Below, in pieces: positions 33,406 through 42,839 of a stretch of DNA of 64,000 nt. Origin of the DNA: Spirochaetales bacterium (GTDB taxonomy: Bacteria > Spirochaetota > Spirochaetia > SZUA-6 > JAFGRV01); the NCBI GenBank assembly GCA_016930085.1, contig JAFGHO010000117.1, positions 1-64,000 of the forward strand, in the 5' to 3' direction. Numbering within the stretch: the stretch's first letter is position 1; each line of letters opens with the position of its first letter. A model generated the notes under the pieces. That model ran no database searches, was not told where the DNA came from, and saw nothing but the letters and a program-made list of their open reading frames with translations. Made by a program: the position numbers and the translations under genes.

Positions 33406-34782
33406 TTAGCTCGCCGGGGGGCCGGTTTTAAATGAAATCCGATTAAAAAGACTGATGAGGGAGTCTTTATCGATAAGATCGATGAGTCTCGCTTCAACGA
33501 ACTGCTTGGCCCCTTCCGAAAAATCCCCCGCGTGAATGCAAAAAGCCCTTCCGGCGCGCAATTCCTTGCTTCGTGAATACAATTCCCTCAAAATAAGTTC
33601 CCCGACTGTGCCGCTCGAACGTATGAACCTGAAAAGAACCAGATCCTCCCATTTTTTCGTATTAATTTCGGTAAGGATATCGGTATACTGGCTTTTTACG
33701 ATGGTAATGTCGAGTATTTTGACCCTCGAGTTCGAAAAAAAATCGATGGTGATCTTTCTGCAAAGCGTGACGAATTCCGATGTCGGTGCAATCAGGAAAA
33801 CCTGAAGATTTTTGTTGGAATTCAACTCCTGATAAATCCCGATCTGATCGATGACGTCCTTATATCCGGGCTTCATCTTTATAATTTCGCGAAGGAGATT
33901 CAAAGCCCGTTCGATCTGCTGTAGTTTCACATACGCCGCCGCAAGCCGGTACATGAGTTCCACTTTTATTTCAGGCGCTATTTCCTCGTGACGCAATCCT
34001 ATTTCAAAATCCATAACCGCTTTATTATACTGCTTCTGATTGAGATTGATCGTCCCGGACATGAGCGCGGCGTTCGATCCTACCTTCGAGTCCGTTCTCA
34101 GATGTGAAAAAATAAGCAAGGCTTTTTCCTTGCTTTTCAACTCATAATAGCACTGCGCCAGTGCGAAAAGCGATTCCTTATCGTCAGGTTCATATTCCGT
34201 CGCCTTTTCCAGGAACCCGACCGCTTCATCGTATTTTTTAATTCGGTGCAGCCCGAGACCGAGAAGGCGGATTGTCTGTATGTGCTCGGGTTGTTTCTCA
34301 TTCGCATGAGAAAAAAGAACGACGGCTTTTTCGTAATTTTTTCTGAGATATTCGAGATAACCGAGATGGTAGTTGACCTGAAAATCACCCGTATTAAGAT
34401 TTCTCGCAACCACAAGTGCTTTGTAGGCTTCTTCATAATTCTTGAGTTTCAGCGCGGAAAGGCCGTGATAAAGACTGATATCGAACTCGTTAAGGTGCGG
34501 ATGAAGGGGACAGAGATCGAGCAAAATACTGTAATTTTTATATGCCTTTTCCCAGGACTCTTCCTTGAAATGAAGTTCCGCAAGGGCAAGTATCGCATCA
34601 GGATCACGGGGATTGACGGAAAGCTTTTTGTTCGCTATTTTCAGTATTTTATTTCTGTCCTTTTCACGAATGCGCTTTGGTTTGTTTTTGGTTGTCGACA
34701 TTTCCCTTCTGAAAAAAAAGCTGAAAAGAAAAACAATGGCAAAGAGGACGATGCCCACGATTATCCAGATAGTATACTCCAT
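33406..34782 (-). CDS. membrane-anchored TPR protein with Mrr-like C-terminal domain
   Basis: A 458-residue protein. An N-terminal membrane helix (residues 4-24) is followed by about seven to eight tetratricopeptide repeats (45-320). The C-terminal region (330-450) resembles a Mrr-type restriction-endonuclease-like fold: hydrophobic strands, then EDLVLFRFIRSSGTVGELILR, then a Cys-His and GAKQFVEARLIDLID segment. The usual catalytic D...(E/Q)xK triad is not clearly intact, so it may bind rather than cut nucleic acid, or be a pseudo-nuclease. Its topology would place the TPRs in the cytoplasm with one membrane anchor. It is divergent from the LysM gene. Confidence 0.75.
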   Translation of the reverse strand: MEYTIWIIVGIVLFAIVFLFSFFFRREMSTTKNKPKRIREKDRNKILKIANKKLSVNPRDPDAILALAELHFKEESWEKAYKNYSILLDLCPLHPHLNEFDISLYHGLSALKLKNYEEAYKALVVARNLNTGDFQVNYHLGYLEYLRKNYEKAVVLFSHANEKQPEHIQTIRLLGLGLHRIKKYDEAVGFLEKATEYEPDDKESLFALAQCYYELKSKEKALLIFSHLRTDSKVGSNAALMSGTINLNQKQYNKAVMDFEIGLRHEEIAPEIKVELMYRLAAAYVKLQQIERALNLLREIIKMKPGYKDVIDQIGIYQELNSNKNLQVFLIAPTSEFVTLCRKITIDFFSNSRVKILDITIVKSQYTDILTEINTKKWEDLVLFRFIRSSGTVGELILRELYSRSKELRAGRAFCIHAGDFSEGAKQFVEARLIDLIDKDSLISLFNRISFKTGPPAS

Positions 34783-34974
34783 AGTTTTATTATCAAATTA
34801 CCGGGAAGAAAAGTCAATAAAAATAATGCTGCATTTACCGCTAATCACCGGAAACCTTCATAATACCGGCTGTTGCGGACGAATGACACAAAAACGGAGG
34901 GCGAATACGGCAGGTAAAAATCGAAAAAGCCATGAAATGTTTTAAAATGACGCAAGAAAGCTTCAAGAAAATCG

Positions 34975-35003
34975 TTGACAAACTTCAAAGAGAGCGTTAC
35001 GAT
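34975..35003 (+). promoter_or_regulatory. promoter of the LysM/transglycosylase genes
   Basis: A perfect TTGACA (34975-34980) and TACGAT (34998-35003) are 17 nt apart. The predicted start lies about 24 nt before the TTG start codon at 35034. Confidence 0.55.
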
Positions 35004-35033
35004 TTAAATTAATTCTATGTATGGGGAGGTGCT

Positions 35034-35975
35034 TTGAGTAATCATATAATTGGTATAAAGCTGGCTGACGGTTCTTTCTACCCCGTTCTTGAAGAAGGTT
35101 TTTTAGGAAAAAAACGCCTGGTACTGTCGACAGTGAGGGACAATCAGGAAAGCATGCAGATCGATTTTTATCGCGGCAAGGAAAAAGATATAGCGACATC
35201 GGAATACATCGGAAGCCTCGTCATTGAAAATATCGAACTGAAACCCAAACGGATACCGGAAATCGAGGTCATTATCGGGCTGGATGAAAACAACAAACTG
35301 AGTGCCGAAGCGCGAAATCTGGCATCCGACGACAAACAATCGCTTTCAGTCGTTCTTGAATCGCTGGACGAAGAGCGTACCTACGATATGCCGGAATTCG
35401 AAATCGGTGAAGATGTCGAAACAACTAAAGATTTCGAAGAGGAAGAGGAACCGCCCCAGGCGGATGAAGAGGAATCGATCGCGGGCGAAACATATCCGAT
35501 CGAAGCCGAGGACAGGCGTAAAACGCATCTGAAAAAGAAAAAATCCAATCCCCTCATGGCAATACTCTTTGTTTTTTTAGGCCTTCTTTTAATTGCGGGA
35601 TTGTCGGTTCTTATCTTTTGGGCGGTCAACCGGTTTTTCCCTACCCATCCTATAAATACCGGATCTACCGGGGATATAAAAAAAGAGACGACGACGTCGG
35701 TACGTGAAAGCGACGCCAGTGAAACGACCGTCACCGGGAAGGAAACGGAAACCGGTGTGGCGGAAGAAATAGAAAAAGACGAGGAAGAGCCCGCAAATAC
35801 CGTTTCAGGAGGTATCTATTATAAACTGAAATGGGGTGACACACTATGGGATCTCGCGGCAACGTATTACCGGGATCCCTTTCAATATTACAGAATATAT
35901 CGCCACAAACCAAACAAAATAACGGATCCGGACCTCATCTACGCGGGCCGGACAATATTTATTCCGGAAGAATAA
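35034..35975 (+). CDS. membrane protein linking an Hsp70 substrate-binding-like domain to a LysM domain
   Basis: A 313-residue single-pass membrane protein. Residues 5-110 resemble the beta part of an Hsp70/DnaK substrate-binding domain: YPVLEEGF then a VLSTVRDNQ segment, RGKEKDIATSEYIGSL, and KRIPEIEVIIGLDENNKLSAEA, in the same order as in DnaK. No ATPase domain precedes it. An acidic linker (118-160), a basic stop (161-170), one helix (173-197) and a periplasmic Ser/Thr/Glu spacer lead to a LysM domain (262-311) that should bind peptidoglycan. With no signal peptide, the N-terminus is expected in the cytoplasm. Start TTG with GGGGAGG upstream. A transglycosylase gene follows. Confidence 0.82.
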   Translation: MSNHIIGIKLADGSFYPVLEEGFLGKKRLVLSTVRDNQESMQIDFYRGKEKDIATSEYIGSLVIENIELKPKRIPEIEVIIGLDENNKLSAEARNLASDDKQSLSVVLESLDEERTYDMPEFEIGEDVETTKDFEEEEEPPQADEEESIAGETYPIEAEDRRKTHLKKKKSNPLMAILFVFLGLLLIAGLSVLIFWAVNRFFPTHPINTGSTGDIKKETTTSVRESDASETTVTGKETETGVAEEIEKDEEEPANTVSGGIYYKLKWGDTLWDLAATYYRDPFQYYRIYRHKPNKITDPDLIYAGRTIFIPEE

Positions 35976-36010
35976 CTCAGTCGACATACCGTATTCAAGG
36001 AAATATCTTC

Positions 36011-38233
36011 ATGAATGGATTATTATCATTAATGAAAAGGCCGGCGGCTTTTTTTATTCTCGCAATTATATTGACGGCAGGCAGCTGTTCGCCTTCGTCG
36101 ATCTGGAATATCCCCTCAGACCGGCTGCGGAAGCAGATACAAAAATCGGATTACTCATTTTTAAAAGAAGCAACGATTAAAAGCTCCAATCTGGGAGAGG
36201 TAACGAGGCTGGGGCCCGGAGCTGCGTATTATTTTTATTACATTTTTCTCAAAGCGGGTTTCAGAGCGTACGCACTGCAGATGCTTCTTATAAGTTGTGA
36301 AAAAGAAAAAAAAATTTTCAGAGAGGAATCGTGGCTTCCGCTGCTCAGGCACCTTTTGAATGATAAAAATTACCCTGCCTGCGAAAAATACGCAAAAACC
36401 TTTATAAAAAAATACGGTGAGTCAAAAAGGGGAAAAGAAGGTAAGCGGATATTAATCGAGGCGCTCTACCGGCAAAAAAAGGATGAAGAGGTGGTGAAAT
36501 CACTCGAAACTTATTTTCACGAAGAAGAACCTTCTTTTCAGGATGATCCGGAACTTCTTCTCTTCAAGGCCGTTTCCTCGAGCAGGCTTAATACGGACGG
36601 ATGGAAAGACGACATCATCAGGCTTTTTCTTGAAATCGGTGACGCCGAAATCATCAAACGCGCCTACGATTACATTATCGGCGAGAAAGTGCTATATAAC
36701 GCGTTCGACGAGGACATGAAACGCTATATGGCGGCAAAGAACTCACTATGTCTCGACGACAGTGATGAAATAAAGGCGCTGGCGCTGCCTGTTATCGAAG
36801 CATATGTAAAAAGCATTGAAAGGCCGGACTTACGGACAAGGGCGATGATAAAAACCCTTGGCCTCACCTATCTTTCTCTCGACGAAGCGGGCCGCGGCGC
36901 GAAACTGCTTTCCTCCCTGTCGGCTGATCTTTCCGGAAAAAGCGCCCTCGATGCGTTCGAGATGGCCGGACGGTGTTACCGTAAAAACGAACAATATTCA
37001 CTCGCCGTCAAATATCTCGGCAAGGTCATCGACAGGTCGAAAAACGACGACCACAGGTCGAAAAACGACGACCAGAAAGAGCGGGCGGTCTGGTTTCTCC
37101 TTGACTGTATTCAGGAGCTATCGCCGGATTCATTTATCGAAGCCGCCGGGCGGTATGCCCCGCATTGGCGTGACCCTTCATATTTCGACGATGTGCTCGA
37201 GAAAGAAATCGCGGAACTCGTTTCACTGAAAAAATGGAAAACGATCTTTGCGCTTCACGATGTTCTCAAAGACCATATCTCCGATGAAATCGATTCACAG
37301 TTGAGCCTTCTCAGGGCGAGAATCCTTTCCCTGGGCTATCTGACGGTCGAGGGGGTTGACCGTACAAAAGAAATCAACCGGTTGCTGAAAAAAGCCGCTT
37401 CCGTCGGGGGCATGGAATATTCCGGATTTCTCGCATCCGCATTAACCGGTGAAACCCCGAGATTCTTCAGGAGCTTACATGGGAAGAACAAGCAAATTCG
37501 GCCCGAATCATTTTCCGGTATTGAAGCGGTAATTTCCGGATTTTTCGAATACGGCCTGCCGCTTGAAGGATACGAGATGATATCGGAAAACAAGGAAGAA
37601 CTCGGTAAAAACCTGTTACTGCACGCCTCACGGATGCTTTCCGAACAGGGGTGTGACCGTGAAGCCCTCCTTGTTGCCGCGTATTACGCATACAAGAAGA
37701 ATTACATACTCACCGGGGAAGAAATGCGATATCTGTATCCTCGCGCATTCGCTACCTTCATCGATGCACATGCGGAGAAACGGGAAATCAGAACACATCT
37801 GCTTTATGCACTTGTCAGGGAAGAAAGCGCCTTCGATCCCGCGATCGTTTCGTCGGCGGGCGCTGTCGGGCTGAGTCAGCTGATGCCCGAAACCGCATCG
37901 GACCTGGCCGGGTGGATGCGGCTCGAGGAGTATGACCTCTATGATCCCGAAACGAATATTTCTTTGGGTTCATACTATTTTGCCAGGCTATATCGATTGA
38001 TCGAAAGCCTTCCGAAAACACTGATCGCCTACAATGCCGGCATGGGAAGGTTAAGAAGCTGGGAAAAGACCTACCGCGGCTTTACCGACGATTTTTTTAT
38101 TGAATTAATTCCTTATAAAGAAACAAGGGGATATGTAAAAAAGATTATTGTATCCGCGGTCATCTACGCCTGCCTTTACGGGAAGGAATCCCCGAAACAG
38201 ATCCTTTCAGAAATACTTCCGGGCCTTTTTTAA
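36011..38233 (+). CDS. soluble-type lytic transglycosylase lipoprotein (Slt family)
   Basis: A 740-residue lipoprotein. The signal peptide ends in a relaxed lipobox LTAGSC (Cys 26), typical of spirochaetes. A long helical superhelix (about 40-580) resembles Slt70. The C-terminal SLT domain (about 590-720) has catalytic Glu in ALVREESAFDP, then GAVGLSQLMPETA and AYNAG. It cleaves peptidoglycan to anhydromuropeptides in the periplasm. The start at 36011 has AAGGA upstream; the frame is open to 35846 inside the LysM gene, and that part is discarded. It is 35 nt downstream of the LysM gene and probably co-transcribed. An exact 21-bp duplication lies within it. Confidence 0.92.
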   Translation: MNGLLSLMKRPAAFFILAIILTAGSCSPSSIWNIPSDRLRKQIQKSDYSFLKEATIKSSNLGEVTRLGPGAAYYFYYIFLKAGFRAYALQMLLISCEKEKKIFREESWLPLLRHLLNDKNYPACEKYAKTFIKKYGESKRGKEGKRILIEALYRQKKDEEVVKSLETYFHEEEPSFQDDPELLLFKAVSSSRLNTDGWKDDIIRLFLEIGDAEIIKRAYDYIIGEKVLYNAFDEDMKRYMAAKNSLCLDDSDEIKALALPVIEAYVKSIERPDLRTRAMIKTLGLTYLSLDEAGRGAKLLSSLSADLSGKSALDAFEMAGRCYRKNEQYSLAVKYLGKVIDRSKNDDHRSKNDDQKERAVWFLLDCIQELSPDSFIEAAGRYAPHWRDPSYFDDVLEKEIAELVSLKKWKTIFALHDVLKDHISDEIDSQLSLLRARILSLGYLTVEGVDRTKEINRLLKKAASVGGMEYSGFLASALTGETPRFFRSLHGKNKQIRPESFSGIEAVISGFFEYGLPLEGYEMISENKEELGKNLLLHASRMLSEQGCDREALLVAAYYAYKKNYILTGEEMRYLYPRAFATFIDAHAEKREIRTHLLYALVREESAFDPAIVSSAGAVGLSQLMPETASDLAGWMRLEEYDLYDPETNISLGSYYFARLYRLIESLPKTLIAYNAGMGRLRSWEKTYRGFTDDFFIELIPYKETRGYVKKIIVSAVIYACLYGKESPKQILSEILPGLF
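37033..37074 (+). repeat. 21-bp tandem duplication inside the transglycosylase gene
   Basis: The 21-bp unit 37033-37053 is repeated exactly at 37054-37074. It adds seven in-frame residues (RSKNDDH/RSKNDDQ) to the helical domain. Perfect identity points to a recent duplication or slippage event. Confidence 0.9.
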
Positions 38234-38245
38234 AATCGATTCGTC

Positions 38246-38272
38246 CGCCGGACGCTTCATCGATGTCCGGCG
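38246..38272. terminator. hairpin between converging genes
   Basis: CGCCGGAC (38246-38253) and GTCCGGCG (38265-38272) form an 8-bp perfect stem with an 11-nt loop. No good T-run follows on either strand, so it is a weak or factor-dependent terminator, or an end-protecting structure. Confidence 0.4.
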
Positions 38273-38302
38273 ATAAAATACCCGTCCGATTCAATTTCTT
38301 CG

Positions 38303-40789
38303 CTACATGTGCAGGAATTCCATATAACGGATGAGGTCAGTCGGAACCGGTTCACCGGCCTTTTCATACTTTCTTATCCTGCTCTCGATCTTTAGCATCT
38401 GCCGCTTTATGATATTCTGGTATTTCATCTCGATACCCAGGAAAACCGGCCGCTGACTCAGTCTGTCTCTGTCATTCTTTTTGAACGGACAGAATTTATA
38501 AAAAATTTCCCGGGAGACGGGATTGTGTTTGGGTATACCGTCGAACTCGTAAATCACCCAGGACATATAATCCCGGGTGAATCTGTCCTTGTCCGATCGT
38601 GTCTTTTTCACGAACTCCTTGACGCGTAGTTTTGCTTCCGGTGTAAGATTGGGGTTCTTTTTGTAGAAATTGATGTAATCGTAATACGCGCCGGTGAGCC
38701 CGCCTTCGACGGGATTCATCCAGTTCGCACCCGCTATCAGCCGATGCAACTCCCACCGGAAATGCCCGATCACCGCGAGCAGACTCTTGTATTTGTCGCC
38801 ATTGAACAGAACGGGAAGAAAAAGCCTCCCCATCGAATCACGCTTTGGTCCGTCGAGTTCCTGCCACATGAGCATTTTCGTTCCGTAAACAGGATACATA
38901 ACGAAGTTCGGAATAACTTCCTTCTTTATAATATCGCTTCCGTATTTGTGATGTATCACGACCTCCCTGTAAAACATCGAAAAATCACGCTGCCGCAGGT
39001 TGTTGATGATTTGCACCCATTGTTCGGCTTCGAGAAAAAGCTTGCCGGGAGGGCCCAGAATCGCGTTCGAACAGAGAATGGGAAAGGCCGTCGCGACCGA
39101 ACCGAAAACCATCCTGTATGCGGAAGAAATGACTTTCCGGATTTCGAATCGTATCTTGTCCTCCGGAGCGTCACGATATTCTTCCTCGAGTTTCTTTTTC
39201 GGTATTTTCTCCTGTTTTTTGAGAAGGTCCTTGAATGATTCACCCATTTCAGTGAGGGAAGGATTCGCGTGCTCCTTGTATATCTTTTCCAGAAAATAAG
39301 GAAGCGTCATGACCGGGATCGTCGCGTCGGTATGGAGATTCTTCATGAACGCCTGATCCACCACGTGAAGGTGGGTTTTGCTGACCAATGTTTCATCCAG
39401 TACGCCGAAATGAAGCATGATTCCGGGTATGAATTTCTTGAGATCCCCCGTAATCACCTTGAGAATGCATTTTTCATATAAACGCCAGTAGGCGGTCGCG
39501 ATCCTTCGTTTCAGTGAATTGAGTTTCGGTACATTCTCGAATTTGTTCTCGAATTTCTTGAAGCTTCTGAGGTTGCCGACAAAATCCGCATTGAAGGAAT
39601 CCCCCATTTCCGCGAACTGAAGGATTCTCGCCAAAAGATTGGTATACTTCGAGAACGCGCTTCCCGAGATTTCAGGCGACTCTGTCGCCTGGATACCCGC
39701 CCCGCGAACCGTTTCCTGCTTTTTTGCCTCGATCGTTCCGGCATCGATCCTGCTGAACGACTCCAGATTCGTATAGACGGGAAAGGCGGTTTTCAGATCC
39801 ATGCCGAAAAGCTGGAGGATATCCTTGCGAAACTTGAGGCTGTACTTGCCCAGATAGTGATTAAATCGAAGCGCCTTCTGATTATGAAGCCCTTGCGCCT
39901 TGAGCGCCTGGGCCAGCCATCCATTGGCGGAAAAAAGCGTATGGATAAGTTTGTAGATCGTATTTGAAATCCGCTCATATTCTCCGACCGCCCGGAAAAG
40001 CGCGCCGCTTAAAAATTGATGGAGATACCGTAATACTTCCTTGTCTTTCTTCAAAATCGGAGCGAGCAGGCCGTCCGGAAAAGCCAGAAGCCGCTTGAAA
40101 AAAAGAAATTGCGGGTAATCGATGATCGTGTCGATCCGTATCTTCTCACTTTCATCCACCGTCCCGAGATCGGCTGAGGCGCTCAGGACATTCGGATCCC
40201 ATTCCATGGAAGGCTGGAGGCCCTTGCTTGCGTAGCGTTTTTTCACATGGGAAGCATAGTCCGACAGGGAACTCCCCGCCCTCTCCGATACGGGATTCTC
40301 CTGCCGGCCCGGCGGGGAAAGATTGACGGAAAGCGCGATACCGTCCGCGACCTTGTTGAGACTGCTCCAGAGGGATTTGGAGCCGGTGAGAAGAAAATCG
40401 GTAAAGGTAATGCGGCTGACGATCGATCTGAGAACCTGGAGACTAAGGGCGGCTTTACCCTCGAGTTCGCCGAAAAAATCATTACCCCCGGAGGGAATGA
40501 CGGAAATGACGCAGTCAGTCAACGCGCGTACCGATTTCCTGTACGGTGTATCGCCCGATCCCTCCGGTATGCCATATATCGATTCGCCTTTAAGAAGACC
40601 GACCCGCCTGCTTTTTCCGATAATCTCATCGGGTTTGAGTCCGTTCACCTCGACATTCGAACAGAGCAGTTCGGCCAGACCGGAATGGAGGAGATTGACC
40701 GCCTTCTGGCGTTCCCCCTGCAGAAGCAGTACCGTCCCCTGGGTGACATTTTTCTTTGTCACCGGATTCCTGATATCGACAACATCCAT
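38303..40789 (-). CDS. large protein with an N-terminal cyclic-nucleotide-binding-like domain
   Basis: An 828-residue soluble protein. Residues 5-125 look like a cNMP-binding (Crp-type) beta-roll, starting with QGTVLLLQGERQ and ending ISVIPSG; the phosphate-binding GE...R.A core is not clearly conserved. The remaining 700 residues are mostly helical, with no motif I can name. Family members with this layout occur in spirochaetes, but none with a known role that I recall. It has no visible ribosome-binding site before its ATG. It converges with the transglycosylase gene. Function not proposed. Confidence 0.8.
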   Translation of the reverse strand: MDVVDIRNPVTKKNVTQGTVLLLQGERQKAVNLLHSGLAELLCSNVEVNGLKPDEIIGKSRRVGLLKGESIYGIPEGSGDTPYRKSVRALTDCVISVIPSGGNDFFGELEGKAALSLQVLRSIVSRITFTDFLLTGSKSLWSSLNKVADGIALSVNLSPPGRQENPVSERAGSSLSDYASHVKKRYASKGLQPSMEWDPNVLSASADLGTVDESEKIRIDTIIDYPQFLFFKRLLAFPDGLLAPILKKDKEVLRYLHQFLSGALFRAVGEYERISNTIYKLIHTLFSANGWLAQALKAQGLHNQKALRFNHYLGKYSLKFRKDILQLFGMDLKTAFPVYTNLESFSRIDAGTIEAKKQETVRGAGIQATESPEISGSAFSKYTNLLARILQFAEMGDSFNADFVGNLRSFKKFENKFENVPKLNSLKRRIATAYWRLYEKCILKVITGDLKKFIPGIMLHFGVLDETLVSKTHLHVVDQAFMKNLHTDATIPVMTLPYFLEKIYKEHANPSLTEMGESFKDLLKKQEKIPKKKLEEEYRDAPEDKIRFEIRKVISSAYRMVFGSVATAFPILCSNAILGPPGKLFLEAEQWVQIINNLRQRDFSMFYREVVIHHKYGSDIIKKEVIPNFVMYPVYGTKMLMWQELDGPKRDSMGRLFLPVLFNGDKYKSLLAVIGHFRWELHRLIAGANWMNPVEGGLTGAYYDYINFYKKNPNLTPEAKLRVKEFVKKTRSDKDRFTRDYMSWVIYEFDGIPKHNPVSREIFYKFCPFKKNDRDRLSQRPVFLGIEMKYQNIIKRQMLKIESRIRKYEKAGEPVPTDLIRYMEFLHM

Positions 40790-40914
40790 AATCTAATAAT
40801 AATATATTTCAGAAAAAAAACAAGCAAGGGGAGGTAATACATGACGCTCTCACGTTAAAAAAACAGAAAAAGTCACGGATAATCCTCATGATGGTTCATT
40901 GTCCGCGGATATAC

Positions 40915-41286
40915 TCAGACCTGCTGCCTCGCGGATATACCGATCAGGTATACACCGGCCACGATGAGGGCGATCCCGACCCACCGGACAACGGTAATCC
41001 TTTCCTTGAGGACTACCCATGCCAGGATCGAGGTCAAAATATAGCCGATACCGACAAGGGGCCGTAAAAAACTGAGATCGTATTTTTTCAACAGCAGCAT
41101 CCAGACGAGAAAACTAAGCCCGTACGAGAACGCGCCGATATAGGTATACGGGGTTTTTAAAAGATTGATATAATAATCCGTAAAACCCGCGTTTTCTGCG
41201 GTCTGTGACTGAATAGCGGCGAGTTTGAGAAAAAGCTGTCCCACGGCGCCCAAAGCGATACTCGCAAACACGACAAGGTACTGCAT
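40915..41286 (-). CDS. small four-helix EamA/SMR-like membrane protein
   Basis: A 123-residue protein with four hydrophobic helices, the layout of small multidrug resistance and ArnE/F-type transporters. Motifs such as GAVGQLFLKLAA near the start and GIALIVAGVYLIG at the end fit half an EamA unit. Such proteins can flip lipid-linked sugars or export small cations. It follows the UbiA-type prenyltransferase gene by 21 nt on the same strand, so a role in moving the prenyl-phosphate sugar product is plausible but unproven. AAAGGAG lies about 11 nt before the ATG. Confidence 0.8.
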   Translation of the reverse strand: MQYLVVFASIALGAVGQLFLKLAAIQSQTAENAGFTDYYINLLKTPYTYIGAFSYGLSFLVWMLLLKKYDLSFLRPLVGIGYILTSILAWVVLKERITVVRWVGIALIVAGVYLIGISARQQV

Positions 41287-41307
41287 AACCGGGATTGCTC
41301 CTTTCCT

Positions 41308-42201
41308 CTATAGAATTCGAAACGGCAGATAGATCAGACCGATAGAAAGCAGAAGCCACAGCAGGCCCGAAATAATAATACCGATGTCCTGCAATACGAC
41401 CTCCGTAGGGTCTCCCTCATCCCGTTTCCAGATAATGAACACATACCGGAAAAGAACGAAGGTGACAAAGGGAATGGTAAATATCAGAAAATCACCATTG
41501 TGAAATTTCTCGGTAACCGAGGGAGAAATCGTATACATGGCATAGGAGATAATTGCAATCGCACAACTCGAGAAAATGAGGTGATTGAGCAGGGTCTCGT
41601 CGTAAAAATTGAGGACTTTCCGGTGAGATCCCTTTTCCCGATCGAGTTTTATATACTCGTTCCGCCGCTTGCCGAAACCGAGGAACAATGAAAGAAAAAA
41701 AGTGGTCATCATCATCCAGTTGGAGGGAACGACCTCGATGGCGAGCGAACCGGCGATGACCCGAAGGACAAATCCCGAAGCGATAAAGAGAACGTCGAGA
41801 ATAATCACGTGCTTGCCCCAGAGCGTGTATATAATATTAAGCAGAAAATAAGTCGCGAGACAAATGATGTATCTGTAATTGAGAAACAGACTCAAAGCCC
41901 CCCCCGCGACAAAAAACGGGACGGCTATAAGAAGCGCTGTGGCCGGTGTTATCTTTCCGGACGGGATGGGCCTGTGTTTCTTGCGGGGATGCAATTTATC
42001 CGCGTCTTTATCGAAAACATCGTTCACGATATAGATGACACTCGATATGAGACTGAACGTAAAAAAAGCGAGAATGCTGTGAATAACATCGCCTGCACCG
42101 GTCAGTTTACCGGCAAAAAACAGCGGAATAAGGACAAAAAAATTCTTGATCCACTGCTTTATTCGAAGAAGCGAAAAAATATCCCTGATAAAACCAATCA
42201 T
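41308..42201 (-). CDS. UbiA-family prenyltransferase, decaprenyl-phosphate phosphoribosyltransferase-like
   Basis: A 297-residue membrane enzyme with about eight to nine helices. The first Asp-rich motif NDVFDKDAD binds Mg-diphosphate, and LRIKQWIKNFFVLIPLFFAG at the N-terminus is characteristic of DPPR synthases (Rv3806c type). These join polyprenyl phosphate to phosphoribosyl pyrophosphate, the first step toward lipid-linked arabinose or related pentose donors. The oxidoreductases that complete that route are not in this window. The start at 42201 is supported by AAAGGGGGG; the frame is open to 42231. Confidence 0.85.
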   Translation of the reverse strand: MIGFIRDIFSLLRIKQWIKNFFVLIPLFFAGKLTGAGDVIHSILAFFTFSLISSVIYIVNDVFDKDADKLHPRKKHRPIPSGKITPATALLIAVPFFVAGGALSLFLNYRYIICLATYFLLNIIYTLWGKHVIILDVLFIASGFVLRVIAGSLAIEVVPSNWMMMTTFFLSLFLGFGKRRNEYIKLDREKGSHRKVLNFYDETLLNHLIFSSCAIAIISYAMYTISPSVTEKFHNGDFLIFTIPFVTFVLFRYVFIIWKRDEGDPTEVVLQDIGIIISGLLWLLLSIGLIYLPFRIL

Positions 42202-42353
42202 ATACCCCCCTTTATCACGGAAATACGGCATCTGTCAAGAACATAGACGCTTCGTGACGGGACCTGCTTCCCTCTCTTTCTGAAATTTATTATGTTATTA
42301 ACGACAATGATTTCCTCCCGGTTTACCATGTATTCCGGCAAAAAGGAGATACC

Positions 42354-42818
42354 ATGAAAACGACACTTTATCGCATGTTTCTGGAAAACATTCCCCTTGC
42401 CGTCCTCATCATCACCGGATTCGTCCTTTCACTAGCCGCGTGGTGGCTTATCGGTATCATGTATCTCGGCTACACGATATTCGCCCTGCTTTTCTTTACC
42501 GCCAATGTATGCACCTGTTGTGCCGGCTATTACCGCGGCGACTGTCCTTCCGGATTTCACAAGATCGCCCGGTTTTTCAAACCCCTTGCGGGCAAACAAT
42601 TCAAACACCGGTTCAAAAGGTATACCCCTGTTCTATATCCCATCTGGTTCCTCCCGCCCGTCATCGCCCTGGTGCTTCTGGTCCTGAAATTCTCGTGGAT
42701 AATCCTCACCCTTCTTCTTCTTTTTTCGTTTACCGGCTTTTTCATTATTCCGTTTGTTTCGAGTAAATTGTGCGGGGGGTGTTCGAATGCCGAATGCTGT
42801 CCCCAGGTGAACAGATGA
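42354..42818 (+). CDS. cysteine-rich membrane protein of unknown function
   Basis: A 154-residue protein with about four hydrophobic helices (16-36, 38-54, 98-115, 117-137). Cysteines cluster in two places: CTCCAGYYRGDC after the second helix and CGGCSNAECC near the C-terminus, which could bind a metal or form disulfides. No signal peptide or known family is recognised. AAAAAGGAG is well placed before the ATG. It is a single gene divergent from the prenyltransferase and convergent with uvrA. Confidence 0.75.
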   Translation: MKTTLYRMFLENIPLAVLIITGFVLSLAAWWLIGIMYLGYTIFALLFFTANVCTCCAGYYRGDCPSGFHKIARFFKPLAGKQFKHRFKRYTPVLYPIWFLPPVIALVLLVLKFSWIILTLLLLFSFTGFFIIPFVSSKLCGGCSNAECCPQVNR

Positions 42819-42839
42819 CACCCTTACCCGAACACCCGA

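Noticed and set aside
40837-40858. Perfect SD sequence followed by a five-codon open frame (MTLSR)
   Set aside because: No gene follows on that strand to be controlled; the frame ends at once and the next gene is antisense. Treated as chance.
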